DNA from: Flavobacteriaceae bacterium
GTDB taxonomy: Bacteria > Bacteroidota > Bacteroidia > Flavobacteriales > Flavobacteriaceae
Direction: 5' to 3'
DNA: 64,000 nt
Assembly: GCA_030683815.1 (NCBI GenBank)
Contig: JAUXPJ010000005.1
Span: 110,916 to 174,915 of the forward strand
Below the pieces are notes generated by a model, which was not told where the DNA came from, made no database searches, and saw only the letters and a program-made list of their open reading frames with translations. Both the position numbers and the translations under genes were made by a program. The number at the start of each line of letters is the position of its first letter. Within the stretch, counting starts at the first letter, position 1. Shown here in pieces: positions 44,940-54,274 of this stretch.

Positions 44940-45564
44940 AGGAAAAACAGCAAAAAGATTATTCGATATTTTTATCGCTTTCATAGGAATCGTAATTTTT
45001 ACCATTCCTATTTTTGTTTTGCTGATATTCGCCGGTTTTTCTACAAAATCATTAGGAATTTATATTCAAAAAAGAGTTGGTCAATTTCAAAAACCGTTTT
45101 ATATCATTAAGATTAGAAGTATGGAAATCAATGAAGATAACAATACTTTTACTTCTTTGGATGATGAACGAATCACTCATTTTGGAAAATTTATAAGAAA
45201 GTATAAACTGGATGAATTACCACAATTATTCAATGTTTTATTGGGGTCGATGAGTATAGTTGGCTCTCGACCCGATGTTTCAGCAATGTTATTATTGCTT
45301 TCTGAAAAACAAAAAATAATTTTTCAAATGAAACCCGGACTGATTAGTAATGCTACCATAAAATTCATCGATGAAGAAGGATTACTGTCAACAAAAACAA
45401 ATCCGGCTCAATTTTATCTGGCTGAAATTTGGCCGGAAAAAGTGAAGTTAAATGTTGAATACGTTCAAAATTGGAGTTTTGTCAACGATTTGAAAATAAT
45501 ACTGCAATTTTTTCAACTCCTTTTTAGTAAATCTACTTCATTATATAAGAAAAACAGAATGTGA
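44926..45564 (+). CDS. Undecaprenyl-phosphate sugar phosphotransferase
   Basis: This 212-residue protein belongs to the monotopic PglC/WcaJ-type phosphoglycosyltransferases. There is one N-terminal membrane helix (about 14-34). The motifs RVGQFQKPFYIIKIRSM, KYKLDELPQLFNVL and MSIVGSRPD cover the catalytic DE pair and phosphate site. It starts repeat-unit assembly on undecaprenyl phosphate. The start overlaps the oxidoreductase by 14 bp. No polymerase, flippase or glycosyltransferases follow, so these must be elsewhere. Confidence 0.9.
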   Translation: MTLNKGKTAKRLFDIFIAFIGIVIFTIPIFVLLIFAGFSTKSLGIYIQKRVGQFQKPFYIIKIRSMEINEDNNTFTSLDDERITHFGKFIRKYKLDELPQLFNVLLGSMSIVGSRPDVSAMLLLLSEKQKIIFQMKPGLISNATIKFIDEEGLLSTKTNPAQFYLAEIWPEKVKLNVEYVQNWSFVNDLKIILQFFQLLFSKSTSLYKKNRM

Positions 45565-45663
45565 TAAATTATTGATTAATAACTCAACTTTCAATTTTCC
45601 ATTGACAAGTTTCAATTTTTACTTTAGACAATAGGTTAAAATGTTGAAAAAATTTTAATTTCT

Positions 45664-45690
45664 TGCCCTAAGCTAGTTAAAGGGTTTATT
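45664..45690. repeat. Degenerate CCCTAAGC..AAAGGG repeat
   Basis: It aligns with the better copy at 39713-39737, keeping the CCCT and AGGG ends and the flanking T/C-rich sequence. This supports a dispersed intergenic repeat family. Confidence 0.4.
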
Positions 45691-45705
45691 TCTAATTATC
45701 AATTC

Positions 45706-48354
45706 TCAATTTTTGGCAGTATCTTTTTTTACTGTTTTCTTACCTAAAATTCCTTTCAACAAATCTTGAGAAGTCTTTTTAATAACCTCATCAGTTTTGG
45801 TTTTTACAGCTTCATTAACAGTCGTTTTTATAGCTTCTTTAGAAGTAGTAGCTACACTGTCTCTGGTTCCCTCCACTTTTTTTCCTGTAATTAAAGTTGA
45901 AAGTGCATCGGTACCTTTTCCAATGAATTTGTCTTTTTGAGTACTGACCATTTTCTGTGTGAGCGCTGACATAGCTCCTTTCATATCCGGTTTAATTTGA
46001 ATGGAACTCAAAGAACCACTGATAATTGTAGAAAGCGGAACGGTTATTTTATCTTGTTCTTCTGCTGTCATTTTTGATAAAAATTGAGAAGCTTCTTTTC
46101 CTAGATATTTAGCCGGTAATTCCATTTGCAAATTATAGTTCAAAGTTTTATCAAATCCATGAGAGCCCATTATTTGCATAGAAATATCATTCCATTTCAA
46201 CGTAATAGGTTTCAAGGTAACTTTTCCATCAGCAAAAGTTATGGCTGTTTTTAAATCTTTTAAATTGAGTTTATTAACATCCAAAAAATTCAACTGACTT
46301 TCTCCCAACAAACTCAATACTTTCGATTCTTCAGCATCAATTTGATCAACCAATAGCTGCGCTAGAGCATTTCCGCTCAATGAGTTGAGATTTGGAGTCA
46401 TATCTTCTGATAAATTACCTTTTAAAGCAAAAGAGGTATTAATTTTGCCTTTTAAGGCTTTTGCGATAGGTGCTATTGATTGAAAAGTTTCTAATACTTT
46501 AAAAGATTCGCCAATATCAAAATTTTGAATTCCTAAATCCATATCAAATGTAGCCGGTTGCGTTTTAGTACTTACAGATCCATTGATAGCAATGGCGCCA
46601 CCTAACAACTGTGCTTTGGTATTAGTAAAAGTTACTTTTTCATCTTTTACCAATAACTGACCGCTTACCTCTTTCATCGTTATGTTATCATACTGCACTT
46701 TATTGACGTTGATATTAGCTGTTAAATCGAGATTTTTCGGAATTTTAAACGTTGTTGTAGGAGTTGGAGTTTCTGACTTAACAACAGTTTCTGCTTTCAA
46801 AAAATCAGCTATAATGAACTGATTGGACTGTGCATTAAATACACCTTTCAATTCTTTATCCTCTAATAAAAAGGCATAAAAATTATCCAATCGGCCACTA
46901 ACAGATAAATCACTCTGACCAGTATTAGCTGCAAATTTTGTCAATTCTACGGTGTGCATATCAAATTTTAATCCGGCTTCTTTGATAAAAAATGGTTTCG
47001 GAGAGGCATCGCCTTTATATTCAAAATCTTGCAATGAAATAGTTCCTGAATTTTTAATGTTCTTAAACTGATTGTTGGTGATGGATTGTTGATCAACTTT
47101 AAGGTTGACATCTGCCTTCAAAATTCCCTTAACAGGTAAAGTTGTAGGAACCGGATATGCTTTTGACAAATTGGCTAAATTGATGGTTCCTTTGAAAAAT
47201 CCGTCAACGGTTGGATTGTTGATAAAATTAGTTACCAATCCTTTGGCTGAAAACTGATCTTTGTTGATGGTAAATCTGAAATCATTGATATTTAAATAAG
47301 TTGCCTCTAATTGTCCGGTTTCATTTTTAACGGCACCATCAAAAGAGATATTATTAACAGCCATTGGTAAATTTGGATATTGAAATTGTGCTTGTTGTGT
47401 TTGAATTAATACTTCAAAAGCAGGTAAGGAAGTATCGGTATATTTTCCTTTAAAATAACCGGACACATTGGCTTTTCCTGATGCCTTAACTCCAGCAAAA
47501 TTTTCACTATAAGCCGATGGAACCAAAGAAAGTAAACTTTTAAAATCAGCCTGAGGAGCTTTAAAATTTAAGTCGATATCCATATCGTTTTCATTCATTT
47601 GCACTGCTCCTTCAAACACAAGAGCTAAGTCATTGAGCAATCCTTTATTATCTTTAAACGTAAATCTCATCAAGTCAAAATCAACTCCTAATAAAGCGTC
47701 TAAAGTTATTGTTGCTTTGTTGATAAACGGAATTTTATTCATTATAAAAGTCAGTTCATCGGCTGTCGAATTAGTTTGAATATCCGCTTTAGACAAGGTA
47801 AAATCACCTTTTCCTTGATGTTGCAATCCTTTAATTTTGAGTTCCATTCCGCTTTCTTCATCCAAATAGAAAACGCTTGAATTTTGAATTACATATTGAT
47901 TGATATTCATCTGAAATGTAGAAACTTCATCGGTTTTTGGTGTTGTTGATGGCTTAGTAATATCCCAATTAGAAATACCATCGGCATTTACTTTTAGCTT
48001 AACAACTGCATTATTTACAGCAATATCTTTAACTGCCAGTGATTTAATTTCCTTTTTAAAAAGTTGTTTTACACCAAAATCTAAATTAATTTGTTCTGCA
48101 TAGAACAATGAATCACCCTCAAAAGGAGCGTTATTGATAATCTTAACTCCTTTTAATTGCAAAGTAGCATCCGGGAAACTTTTAAATAGAGTGATATCCA
48201 CATCATCAAAATCAACTGTTGCCAATAAATCTTTATTGACTTCTTTTTTGATAAAAGCAACTATGGTATCTTTAAATAAATAAGGTATAGCGACTAGACT
48301 TCCTATCAAAACAACAAATAAGACGGCTGCGGAAATGAGGATTTTTTTCTTCAT
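45706..48354 (-). CDS. AsmA-family protein
   Basis: This 882-residue protein has an N-terminal membrane helix (about 5-25) followed by a long beta-rich region. The AsmA N-terminal domain and C-terminal AsmA-like repeats (GNALAQLLVDQIDAEESKVLSLLG) are recognisable. AsmA proteins of this class are thought to form hydrophobic grooves that move lipids between inner and outer membrane. The C-terminal 80 residues are lysine- and threonine-rich and low-complexity. It stands alone and converges with the sugar transferase gene. Confidence 0.85.
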   Translation of the reverse strand: MKKKILISAAVLFVVLIGSLVAIPYLFKDTIVAFIKKEVNKDLLATVDFDDVDITLFKSFPDATLQLKGVKIINNAPFEGDSLFYAEQINLDFGVKQLFKKEIKSLAVKDIAVNNAVVKLKVNADGISNWDITKPSTTPKTDEVSTFQMNINQYVIQNSSVFYLDEESGMELKIKGLQHQGKGDFTLSKADIQTNSTADELTFIMNKIPFINKATITLDALLGVDFDLMRFTFKDNKGLLNDLALVFEGAVQMNENDMDIDLNFKAPQADFKSLLSLVPSAYSENFAGVKASGKANVSGYFKGKYTDTSLPAFEVLIQTQQAQFQYPNLPMAVNNISFDGAVKNETGQLEATYLNINDFRFTINKDQFSAKGLVTNFINNPTVDGFFKGTINLANLSKAYPVPTTLPVKGILKADVNLKVDQQSITNNQFKNIKNSGTISLQDFEYKGDASPKPFFIKEAGLKFDMHTVELTKFAANTGQSDLSVSGRLDNFYAFLLEDKELKGVFNAQSNQFIIADFLKAETVVKSETPTPTTTFKIPKNLDLTANINVNKVQYDNITMKEVSGQLLVKDEKVTFTNTKAQLLGGAIAINGSVSTKTQPATFDMDLGIQNFDIGESFKVLETFQSIAPIAKALKGKINTSFALKGNLSEDMTPNLNSLSGNALAQLLVDQIDAEESKVLSLLGESQLNFLDVNKLNLKDLKTAITFADGKVTLKPITLKWNDISMQIMGSHGFDKTLNYNLQMELPAKYLGKEASQFLSKMTAEEQDKITVPLSTIISGSLSSIQIKPDMKGAMSALTQKMVSTQKDKFIGKGTDALSTLITGKKVEGTRDSVATTSKEAIKTTVNEAVKTKTDEVIKKTSQDLLKGILGKKTVKKDTAKN

Positions 48355-48494
48355 AGTTTGTGAATTTTGGTAAGAATTACTACAAAAATACGGCCAAAAA
48401 AGTAAGTTTTACAATTAAATAGATTGATTTTTACTATCCATCTATGATAAATATTGAAGGATTTAAATACAAATTGTTTTGCTGATGAAAATGA

Positions 48495-48920
48495 CTATTT
48501 TCTTAACTTCAAAAAAGCTTCAATGGCTAAATCATAAGAATTTAAGCCAAAACCAGCAATAATTCCAACAGCATTTGGAGCTATATAAGAAGTATGCCTA
48601 AACGGTTCGCGAGCCGTTACATTAGAAATATGCACCTCAATAACAGATGTTTTGATGGATTTTACTGCATCTCCAATTCCGATAGAGGTATGAGTATAGG
48701 CCGCTGCATTCAGAATAATTCCGTCAAAAGAAAAACCTACTTCCTGAATTTTATCAATGATTTCACCTTCTATATTTGACTGGAAATAATGTAAATCTAC
48801 TTGAGTAAACTGTTTTTTTAAAGTTTCGAAATAACTTTCAAAAGTGGTAGTACCATAAATTTCAGGTTCTCTTTTACCGAGTAAATTTAAATTAGGACCG
48901 TTGATGATGATGAGTTTCAT
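48495..48920 (-). CDS. aroQ: 3-dehydroquinate dehydratase, type II
   Basis: This 141-residue enzyme makes 3-dehydroshikimate in the shikimate pathway. GPNLNLLGKREPEIYG (8-23) carries the catalytic arginine and tyrosine. NAAAYTHTS, EVHISNVTAREPFRHTS and GFGLNSY give the remaining dodecamer active-site residues. The length is normal. It is divergent from xerD. Confidence 0.96.
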   Translation of the reverse strand: MKLIIINGPNLNLLGKREPEIYGTTTFESYFETLKKQFTQVDLHYFQSNIEGEIIDKIQEVGFSFDGIILNAAAYTHTSIGIGDAVKSIKTSVIEVHISNVTAREPFRHTSYIAPNAVGIIAGFGLNSYDLAIEAFLKLRK

Positions 48921-49096
48921 ATGAAAATTTTATTTATTTTAATTGGTTATATAGAATATGCCAGTTCGATATTCAATTTTCATTGGTATTTGTATTTTCG
49001 TCAAACATGGTTATTTCATATACAGTAATTCTATGGTAAATATATTAATTATTTTTGGAGATAAACCGTATATTCGAGCTTATAAATGAGCTCATC

Positions 49097-49993
49097 ATGA
49101 AATGGCAAAATGCACTTAAAGATTATCAATATTATTTAAAGATTGAAAAAGGACTCTCAAAAAATTCCATTGAAAGTTACACACGTGATGTGCAAAAACT
49201 CATGCGTTTTTTGGCTGACAATGAATCTCCTATAAATCCTATTCAAATAAATACTGAAACAATTCACAGTTTTATTTATGAAGTTTCTAAAATAATCAAT
49301 GCTCGTTCACAAGCACGTTTAATTTCCGGTTTACGCAGTTTTTTTGATTACTTAATAGCAGAAAAATACCGAACTACCAATCCGACTGAGTTGATTGAAC
49401 AACCCCGGCTTGGAAGAAAATTACCGGAAGTTTTGAGCGAAGCGGAAATTGACCGAATTATCAAAGTTATCGATTTAAGTCATCCGCAAGGGGAACGAAA
49501 TAGAGCCCTACTAGAAACACTTTATGGAAGCGGATTGCGGGTTACAGAACTCATCTCATTAAAATTATCTGATTTGTTTTTTGAGGATGGATTTATCAAA
49601 GTGCACGGAAAAGGGAATAAAGAACGTTACGTTCCTATCAATGCATTAAATCAGAAATATATTGAAATTTATATCAAAAATATTCGCGTTCACCTCCCTA
49701 AAATAAAGGGTTTTGAAGACACGCTATTCTTGAATAGAAATGGCAGACAACTCTCCAGAAATATGGTTTTTATCATCTTAAAAGACTTGGCTCAAAAAGC
49801 AGGGATTAAGAAGAAAATCAGTCCGCATACCTTTCGGCATTCTTTTGCCACTCATTTATTGGAAAAAGGAGCTGATTTAAGAGCCATCCAACAAATGTTG
49901 GGACATGAAAGTATTACCACTACAGAAATTTACATGCATTTAGACCGCACTTTTTTGAAAGAAGTTTTAGAAAAATTTCATCCGAGGAGATAA
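49097..49993 (+). CDS. xerD: Site-specific tyrosine recombinase XerD
   Basis: This recombinase resolves chromosome dimers at dif with XerC. Starting at MKWQNALKDYQYYL gives 298 residues, the expected length; the ORF back to 49055 uses a TTG. The N-terminal SAM-like core-binding domain is at about 5-85. The catalytic residues are R in LYGSGLRVTEL, K in VHGKGNKERYVP, H-x-x-R in HTFRHSFATHLL, H in LGHESI and Y in TEIYMH. No attachment site or phage gene lies next to it, so it is the housekeeping enzyme. Confidence 0.95.
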   Translation: MKWQNALKDYQYYLKIEKGLSKNSIESYTRDVQKLMRFLADNESPINPIQINTETIHSFIYEVSKIINARSQARLISGLRSFFDYLIAEKYRTTNPTELIEQPRLGRKLPEVLSEAEIDRIIKVIDLSHPQGERNRALLETLYGSGLRVTELISLKLSDLFFEDGFIKVHGKGNKERYVPINALNQKYIEIYIKNIRVHLPKIKGFEDTLFLNRNGRQLSRNMVFIILKDLAQKAGIKKKISPHTFRHSFATHLLEKGADLRAIQQMLGHESITTTEIYMHLDRTFLKEVLEKFHPRR

Positions 49994-50028
49994 TTAAATG
50001 AATTTTGAAAATTTGGAAATGTTTTTAT

Positions 50029-50060
50029 CACTGTAAACTGCAACTGCGTACTGAAAACTA
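50029..50060. repeat. ACTG-type short repeat between xerD and ppa
   Basis: CACTGTAAACTGCAACTGCGTACTGAAAACT-like units recur. Its reverse complement resembles the CAGTA repeat at 20260-20312. It probably belongs to the same family. Confidence 0.5.
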
Positions 50061-50061
50061 C

Positions 50062-50610
<549 letters not shown>

Positions 50611-50649
50611 ATGGGTTATTTAAAATCTATTGTAAAAGTAAAAAAATAT

Positions 50650-51200
50650 GTTATTAATCATTTAATATTGATTACTCAAGATAAAAAAAGCAACGACTGT
50701 TTTGAAATAAAAGGCAACATCTATGCTTTTGATTCCTCAATTATTGACTTGTGTTTGAGTGTATTTTGGTGGACTCATTTTCGAAAAACAAAAGCGGGAA
50801 TAAAGCTTTACACACTTTTCGATATTAATACGCAAATCTCTGTGTTTATTCATATTACCAAGGCAATTATCTACGATGTAAATGCAATGGATATAATTAA
50901 TTACGAACGTTTTGCCTATTATATTTTTGATCGTGCTTATGTAGTTTATGAGCGATTTTATCGTATAACCAAAGCAGCTGCTTATTTTGTTGTTAAAGCT
51001 AAATCAAATGTAAAATTTAAAAGAATATATTCTAAAAAAATGATAAATCCACAGGAGTTATATATGATCAAGAACAAAAAATCGATGAGTTTTATATATC
51101 AAAAGATTATCCTGAAAAGATACGAAGAGTTAAGTTTTTCGATAAAGAAAATAAAAAAACGCTACTTTTTTTGACTAACAATTTTAATTTATCACAACAG
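50650..51200 (+). pseudogene. IS4-family transposase remnant (frameshifted, both ends lost)
   Basis: The central part of an IS4-type DDE transposase is recognisable: GNIYAFDSSIIDLCLSVFWW with the first catalytic aspartate, then LFDINTQ, and YIFDRAYV with the second. At about 51047-51060 the reading frame is lost. The continuation in another frame reads FYISKDYPEKIRRVKFFDKE and LLFLTNNFNL. The N-terminal third and the C-terminal part with the catalytic glutamate are missing. No intact terminal inverted repeats are seen. It marks an old insertion next to the subtilase gene. Confidence 0.85.
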
Positions 51201-51223
51201 AAAAAAAAACTTGCACAATTCAA

Positions 51224-51231
51224 TAGATTTG
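51224..51231 (+). promoter_or_regulatory. Predicted -7 box for the subtilase gene
   Basis: TAGATTTG fits TAnnTTTG and is followed by a ten-T run. It lies at the edge of the IS remnant, so the foreign gene may be expressed from a host-type promoter. The leader would be about 75 nt to the ATG at 51311. Confidence 0.45.
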
Positions 51232-51310
51232 TTTTTTTTTGTAGATGATAACCAAATCTTTAACTTTTATTAACTTGTTGGAAACTTCCCAACTAAAAAA
51301 ATCAAATAAG

Positions 51311-54094
51311 ATGATGAAAACTTTAAAATTAATCGTTTTTTCCTTTATTTTCTCCCTCACTTCTACAATTATCTCATCAGCACAACCCAAGATAGACGAA
51401 AAAATACAGGACGCTATCCTTGGAGGTACATCACAACTTGAAGTGATAATAACCTTTAATGGAGATACAGCTCCATCGGTGTTACAGTTAGCCTCACTCA
51501 AGCAATTGGGTATACTTAACGCCTTCAGTTTCAAATCTTTGCCAATGGTAGGCGCTGTCGTAACGCCATCACAAATAAATGCTTTGGCACAGAATACACA
51601 AATAATATCTATATACCTGAACGAAAAGTTAGAATATTATAATTACGACGCAACTGCTCTTACTGGTGTTAAAAGACTTAGAAAGGATGGAACAATAACA
51701 GCTAAAAACGGGGGACTCCCTGTTTCCGGAAAAGGAGTTACAGTTCTTATTATTGACAGTGGTGTCGATGGAACTCATGAAGATCACAAATTAGGGAAAA
51801 ATTTAATTCAAAATGCAATAGGTTCAACAAACCCGCACGCATACTCGTCCCTTCTCCCTGTTGTATACCTTGAAAACATTCCTAACACAGATAACAATTC
51901 AGGACATGGAACACACGTTGCAGGTTCAGTAGGAGGTACAGGAACAAAATCAGCAGGGAAGTACGAAGGTGTTGCTCCTGGCGCTAACTTGGTAGGATAT
52001 GGTTCCGGTGCAGCATTATTTATTCTTGGTGCTGTTGGTGGTTTTGATTACGCAATAACAAATCAATTCTTATATAATATTAGAGTGATAACAAATTCTT
52101 GGGGATCAACTGCTGCATTCGATCCGTTCAATCCAATTAACATAGCATCAAAACGAGCTTATGATCGTGGAATTACAGTTCTTTTTGCGGCCGGTAATGC
52201 GGGCCCAGGGGAAAACACTCATAATCCTTACGCAATTGCACCGTGGGTTATCTCCGTTGGGGCAGGCGATAAGTTTGGTGGATTGGCAAAGTTTTCATCG
52301 CGCGGTGTTAAGGGTCAAACAGGCACTTTCCAAATGGATGGAAAGACCTGGACATATGAGAACAGACCAACCGTAACAGCGCCTGGTGTTGATATAGTTT
52401 CAACTAGAGTAATCGCTCCTGTCACTTCTCTTGCGGCAGAAAAGGATGCCACTACAATTGAACCCGCATTTTTACCATTCTATACTACAATGAGTGGCAC
52501 TTCAATGGCAACTCCTCATACAGCTGGAATAGTAGCGCTTATGCTCGAAGCTAACAAGTCTCTTTCTCCAGATCAAGTTAAAGATGTATTGCAAAAAACA
52601 AGTACAAACATGCCAGGGTATGAAACGTGGGAAGCGGGTTCTGGTTATGTTAACGCGTATGCCGCTGTAGATTATGTTTTAAATAACAGAAATTATAGCT
52701 CGCTCGTTAATATGTATCAACAATTTAACAGCAGTGTTAATAATCAGAGTATTTATCAGAATTTTAATATACAGTATAAGACAAACGCTGTATTATCCCC
52801 AACCGGAAATAAATATTCATTTAATGTAAGTTCCGGTACTTCAGCTATCGAAGCCAGTGTAGATGCTTATGGTTTTTGGGGTGAAACAGGTAATCCGGTT
52901 AACTTAATTCTTATTTCGCCAAGCGGCACAGAATATTCATCGGGAATATCTCTTTTATTTGCAATTACTTATAAAAGAACAGTGTCGGTTACAAACCCTG
53001 CTGCGGGCACCTGGATAGTTGAGTTGAGAGGTTTACGTGGAGATACTGCAAATCCAACAAGCGGGGTTTCATTTGATGAAAATATTAACGGTAAAATTAA
53101 ATTTTTAACATTTTTGGGTCATTCCGGACTTAACGATATAAGCGGTCACCCTGCAGAAGCTTCTATAAAATTAGCTGTTACTTCAAGATTGGTAGATGGA
53201 TTCCAGGATGGTAATTATATGCCTGATGATCCTTTAAAAAGAATAGATATGGCAAAATATTTTATGATGGGTCAGGCGATTAGACAGTACTTTCCTACAA
53301 ACGGCGTTCTTAATTATAGTGATGTTAGCGCAAAAGATGCTCTGTTAGTTGAATCAATAACAAACGATGGCGCTGCTATTCGAGATAGATTTCAAATATT
53401 GAAAGGTGTAATGCTTCCAACCGATGCAAAAAAGTTTTCCCCGAAAGTAAAAGTTAAAAGAATAGACGTTGCTTATTCACTCGTTCAAAGTTTAGGGCTA
53501 CAACTAAAAGCAGATGAACTAGCGGGAACACAAGTAAAAGTTACTTTCAATAGTCAAGTAATTACACTTGAAGATAATAACGAAATTCCCGCTAACTTAA
53601 GAGGATACGTTCAATTAGCTCTAGACTTAAATTTAATAAACGCTTACTTTGCTCTAACACAAGGTCCATACGATTTAACGCCAACTATGAAGGCCACTTT
53701 TATGCCAAACCAAATAGTAAGTAGAGGAGACTTTGCTGTAATTATAACTAGAACATTTGACGAATGGAAAAAGAACGATGCATTAGGTGGTAAGTTGGGT
53801 AATAATCTGGAGATAGAGACCTCGGCTCCAACTAACTTTAAGTTAGAACAAAATTATCCAAATCCATTCAACTCATCAACAACAATAAACTTTTCTTTAG
53901 CTAAAGATGGAGTTGTAAGTTTAGAGATATTTGACATGTTTGGTAAAAAGGTTGCTACACTTCTTAATGGTTATAAACCTGCTGGAAATTACTCCGTTTA
54001 CTTTGACGCAAGCAATCTATCATCAGGTATTTATCTGTATAGAATTAGTTCAAGTGAATATGTAAAAACATTAAAGATGAAACTCATTAAATAG
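51311..54094 (+). CDS. Secreted S8 subtilase with SLH-like and T9SS C-terminal domains
   Basis: Starting at MMKTLKLIVF gives 927 residues with a signal peptide ending near ISSAQ; the ORF back to 51245 adds 22 residues. The subtilisin triad is D149 (IIDSGVDG), H199 (GHGTHVAG) and S398 (GTSMATPH), with oxyanion N296. A beta-sandwich resembling P-domains covers about 470-600. Segments near 618-665 (GFQDGNYMPDDPLKRIDMAK) and 770-835 resemble S-layer homology repeats. The C-terminus, from LEQNYPNPFNSSTTINFSL, is a T9SS type A sorting domain. Codon and base use look more GC-rich than in neighbours. It lies beside an IS4 remnant, which suggests horizontal transfer. Confidence 0.88.
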   Translation: MMKTLKLIVFSFIFSLTSTIISSAQPKIDEKIQDAILGGTSQLEVIITFNGDTAPSVLQLASLKQLGILNAFSFKSLPMVGAVVTPSQINALAQNTQIISIYLNEKLEYYNYDATALTGVKRLRKDGTITAKNGGLPVSGKGVTVLIIDSGVDGTHEDHKLGKNLIQNAIGSTNPHAYSSLLPVVYLENIPNTDNNSGHGTHVAGSVGGTGTKSAGKYEGVAPGANLVGYGSGAALFILGAVGGFDYAITNQFLYNIRVITNSWGSTAAFDPFNPINIASKRAYDRGITVLFAAGNAGPGENTHNPYAIAPWVISVGAGDKFGGLAKFSSRGVKGQTGTFQMDGKTWTYENRPTVTAPGVDIVSTRVIAPVTSLAAEKDATTIEPAFLPFYTTMSGTSMATPHTAGIVALMLEANKSLSPDQVKDVLQKTSTNMPGYETWEAGSGYVNAYAAVDYVLNNRNYSSLVNMYQQFNSSVNNQSIYQNFNIQYKTNAVLSPTGNKYSFNVSSGTSAIEASVDAYGFWGETGNPVNLILISPSGTEYSSGISLLFAITYKRTVSVTNPAAGTWIVELRGLRGDTANPTSGVSFDENINGKIKFLTFLGHSGLNDISGHPAEASIKLAVTSRLVDGFQDGNYMPDDPLKRIDMAKYFMMGQAIRQYFPTNGVLNYSDVSAKDALLVESITNDGAAIRDRFQILKGVMLPTDAKKFSPKVKVKRIDVAYSLVQSLGLQLKADELAGTQVKVTFNSQVITLEDNNEIPANLRGYVQLALDLNLINAYFALTQGPYDLTPTMKATFMPNQIVSRGDFAVIITRTFDEWKKNDALGGKLGNNLEIETSAPTNFKLEQNYPNPFNSSTTINFSLAKDGVVSLEIFDMFGKKVATLLNGYKPAGNYSVYFDASNLSSGIYLYRISSSEYVKTLKMKLIK

Positions 54095-54131
54095 TGGTTG
54101 ACTTTATTAAGTAAAGTATAAGTATATGGTA

Positions 54132-54162
54132 AAAGCGTCGAGAATAAATTTCTCGACGCTTT
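54132..54162 (+). terminator. Strong hairpin after the subtilase gene
   Basis: AAAGCGTCGAGAA pairs perfectly (13 bp) with TTCTCGACGCTTT across TAAAT. There is no long T tract immediately after, so it may be a terminator of moderate strength or an mRNA-stabilising hairpin. Confidence 0.65.
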
Positions 54163-54274
54163 ACGATTAATAAAAAAAGTAATGAAGATGACAAGAGCAA
54201 TCTCACATCATTATTAACATAGAAATCGATGAGATAAGTGGGGTTAAATCCGACTTTTTAGACATCCTTATAAT

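Noticed and set aside
49097..49993. XerD as a marker of an integrated element
   Set aside because: It has housekeeping length and motifs, with no phage or attachment site near it.
51220..51534. 104-residue minus-strand ORF at the start of the subtilase gene
   Set aside because: It is a mirror of the signal-peptide region, with no ribosome-binding site and no homologous features.
52161..52376. 71-residue plus-strand ORF inside the subtilase gene
   Set aside because: It overlaps the conserved oxyanion region in another frame and has no start context.
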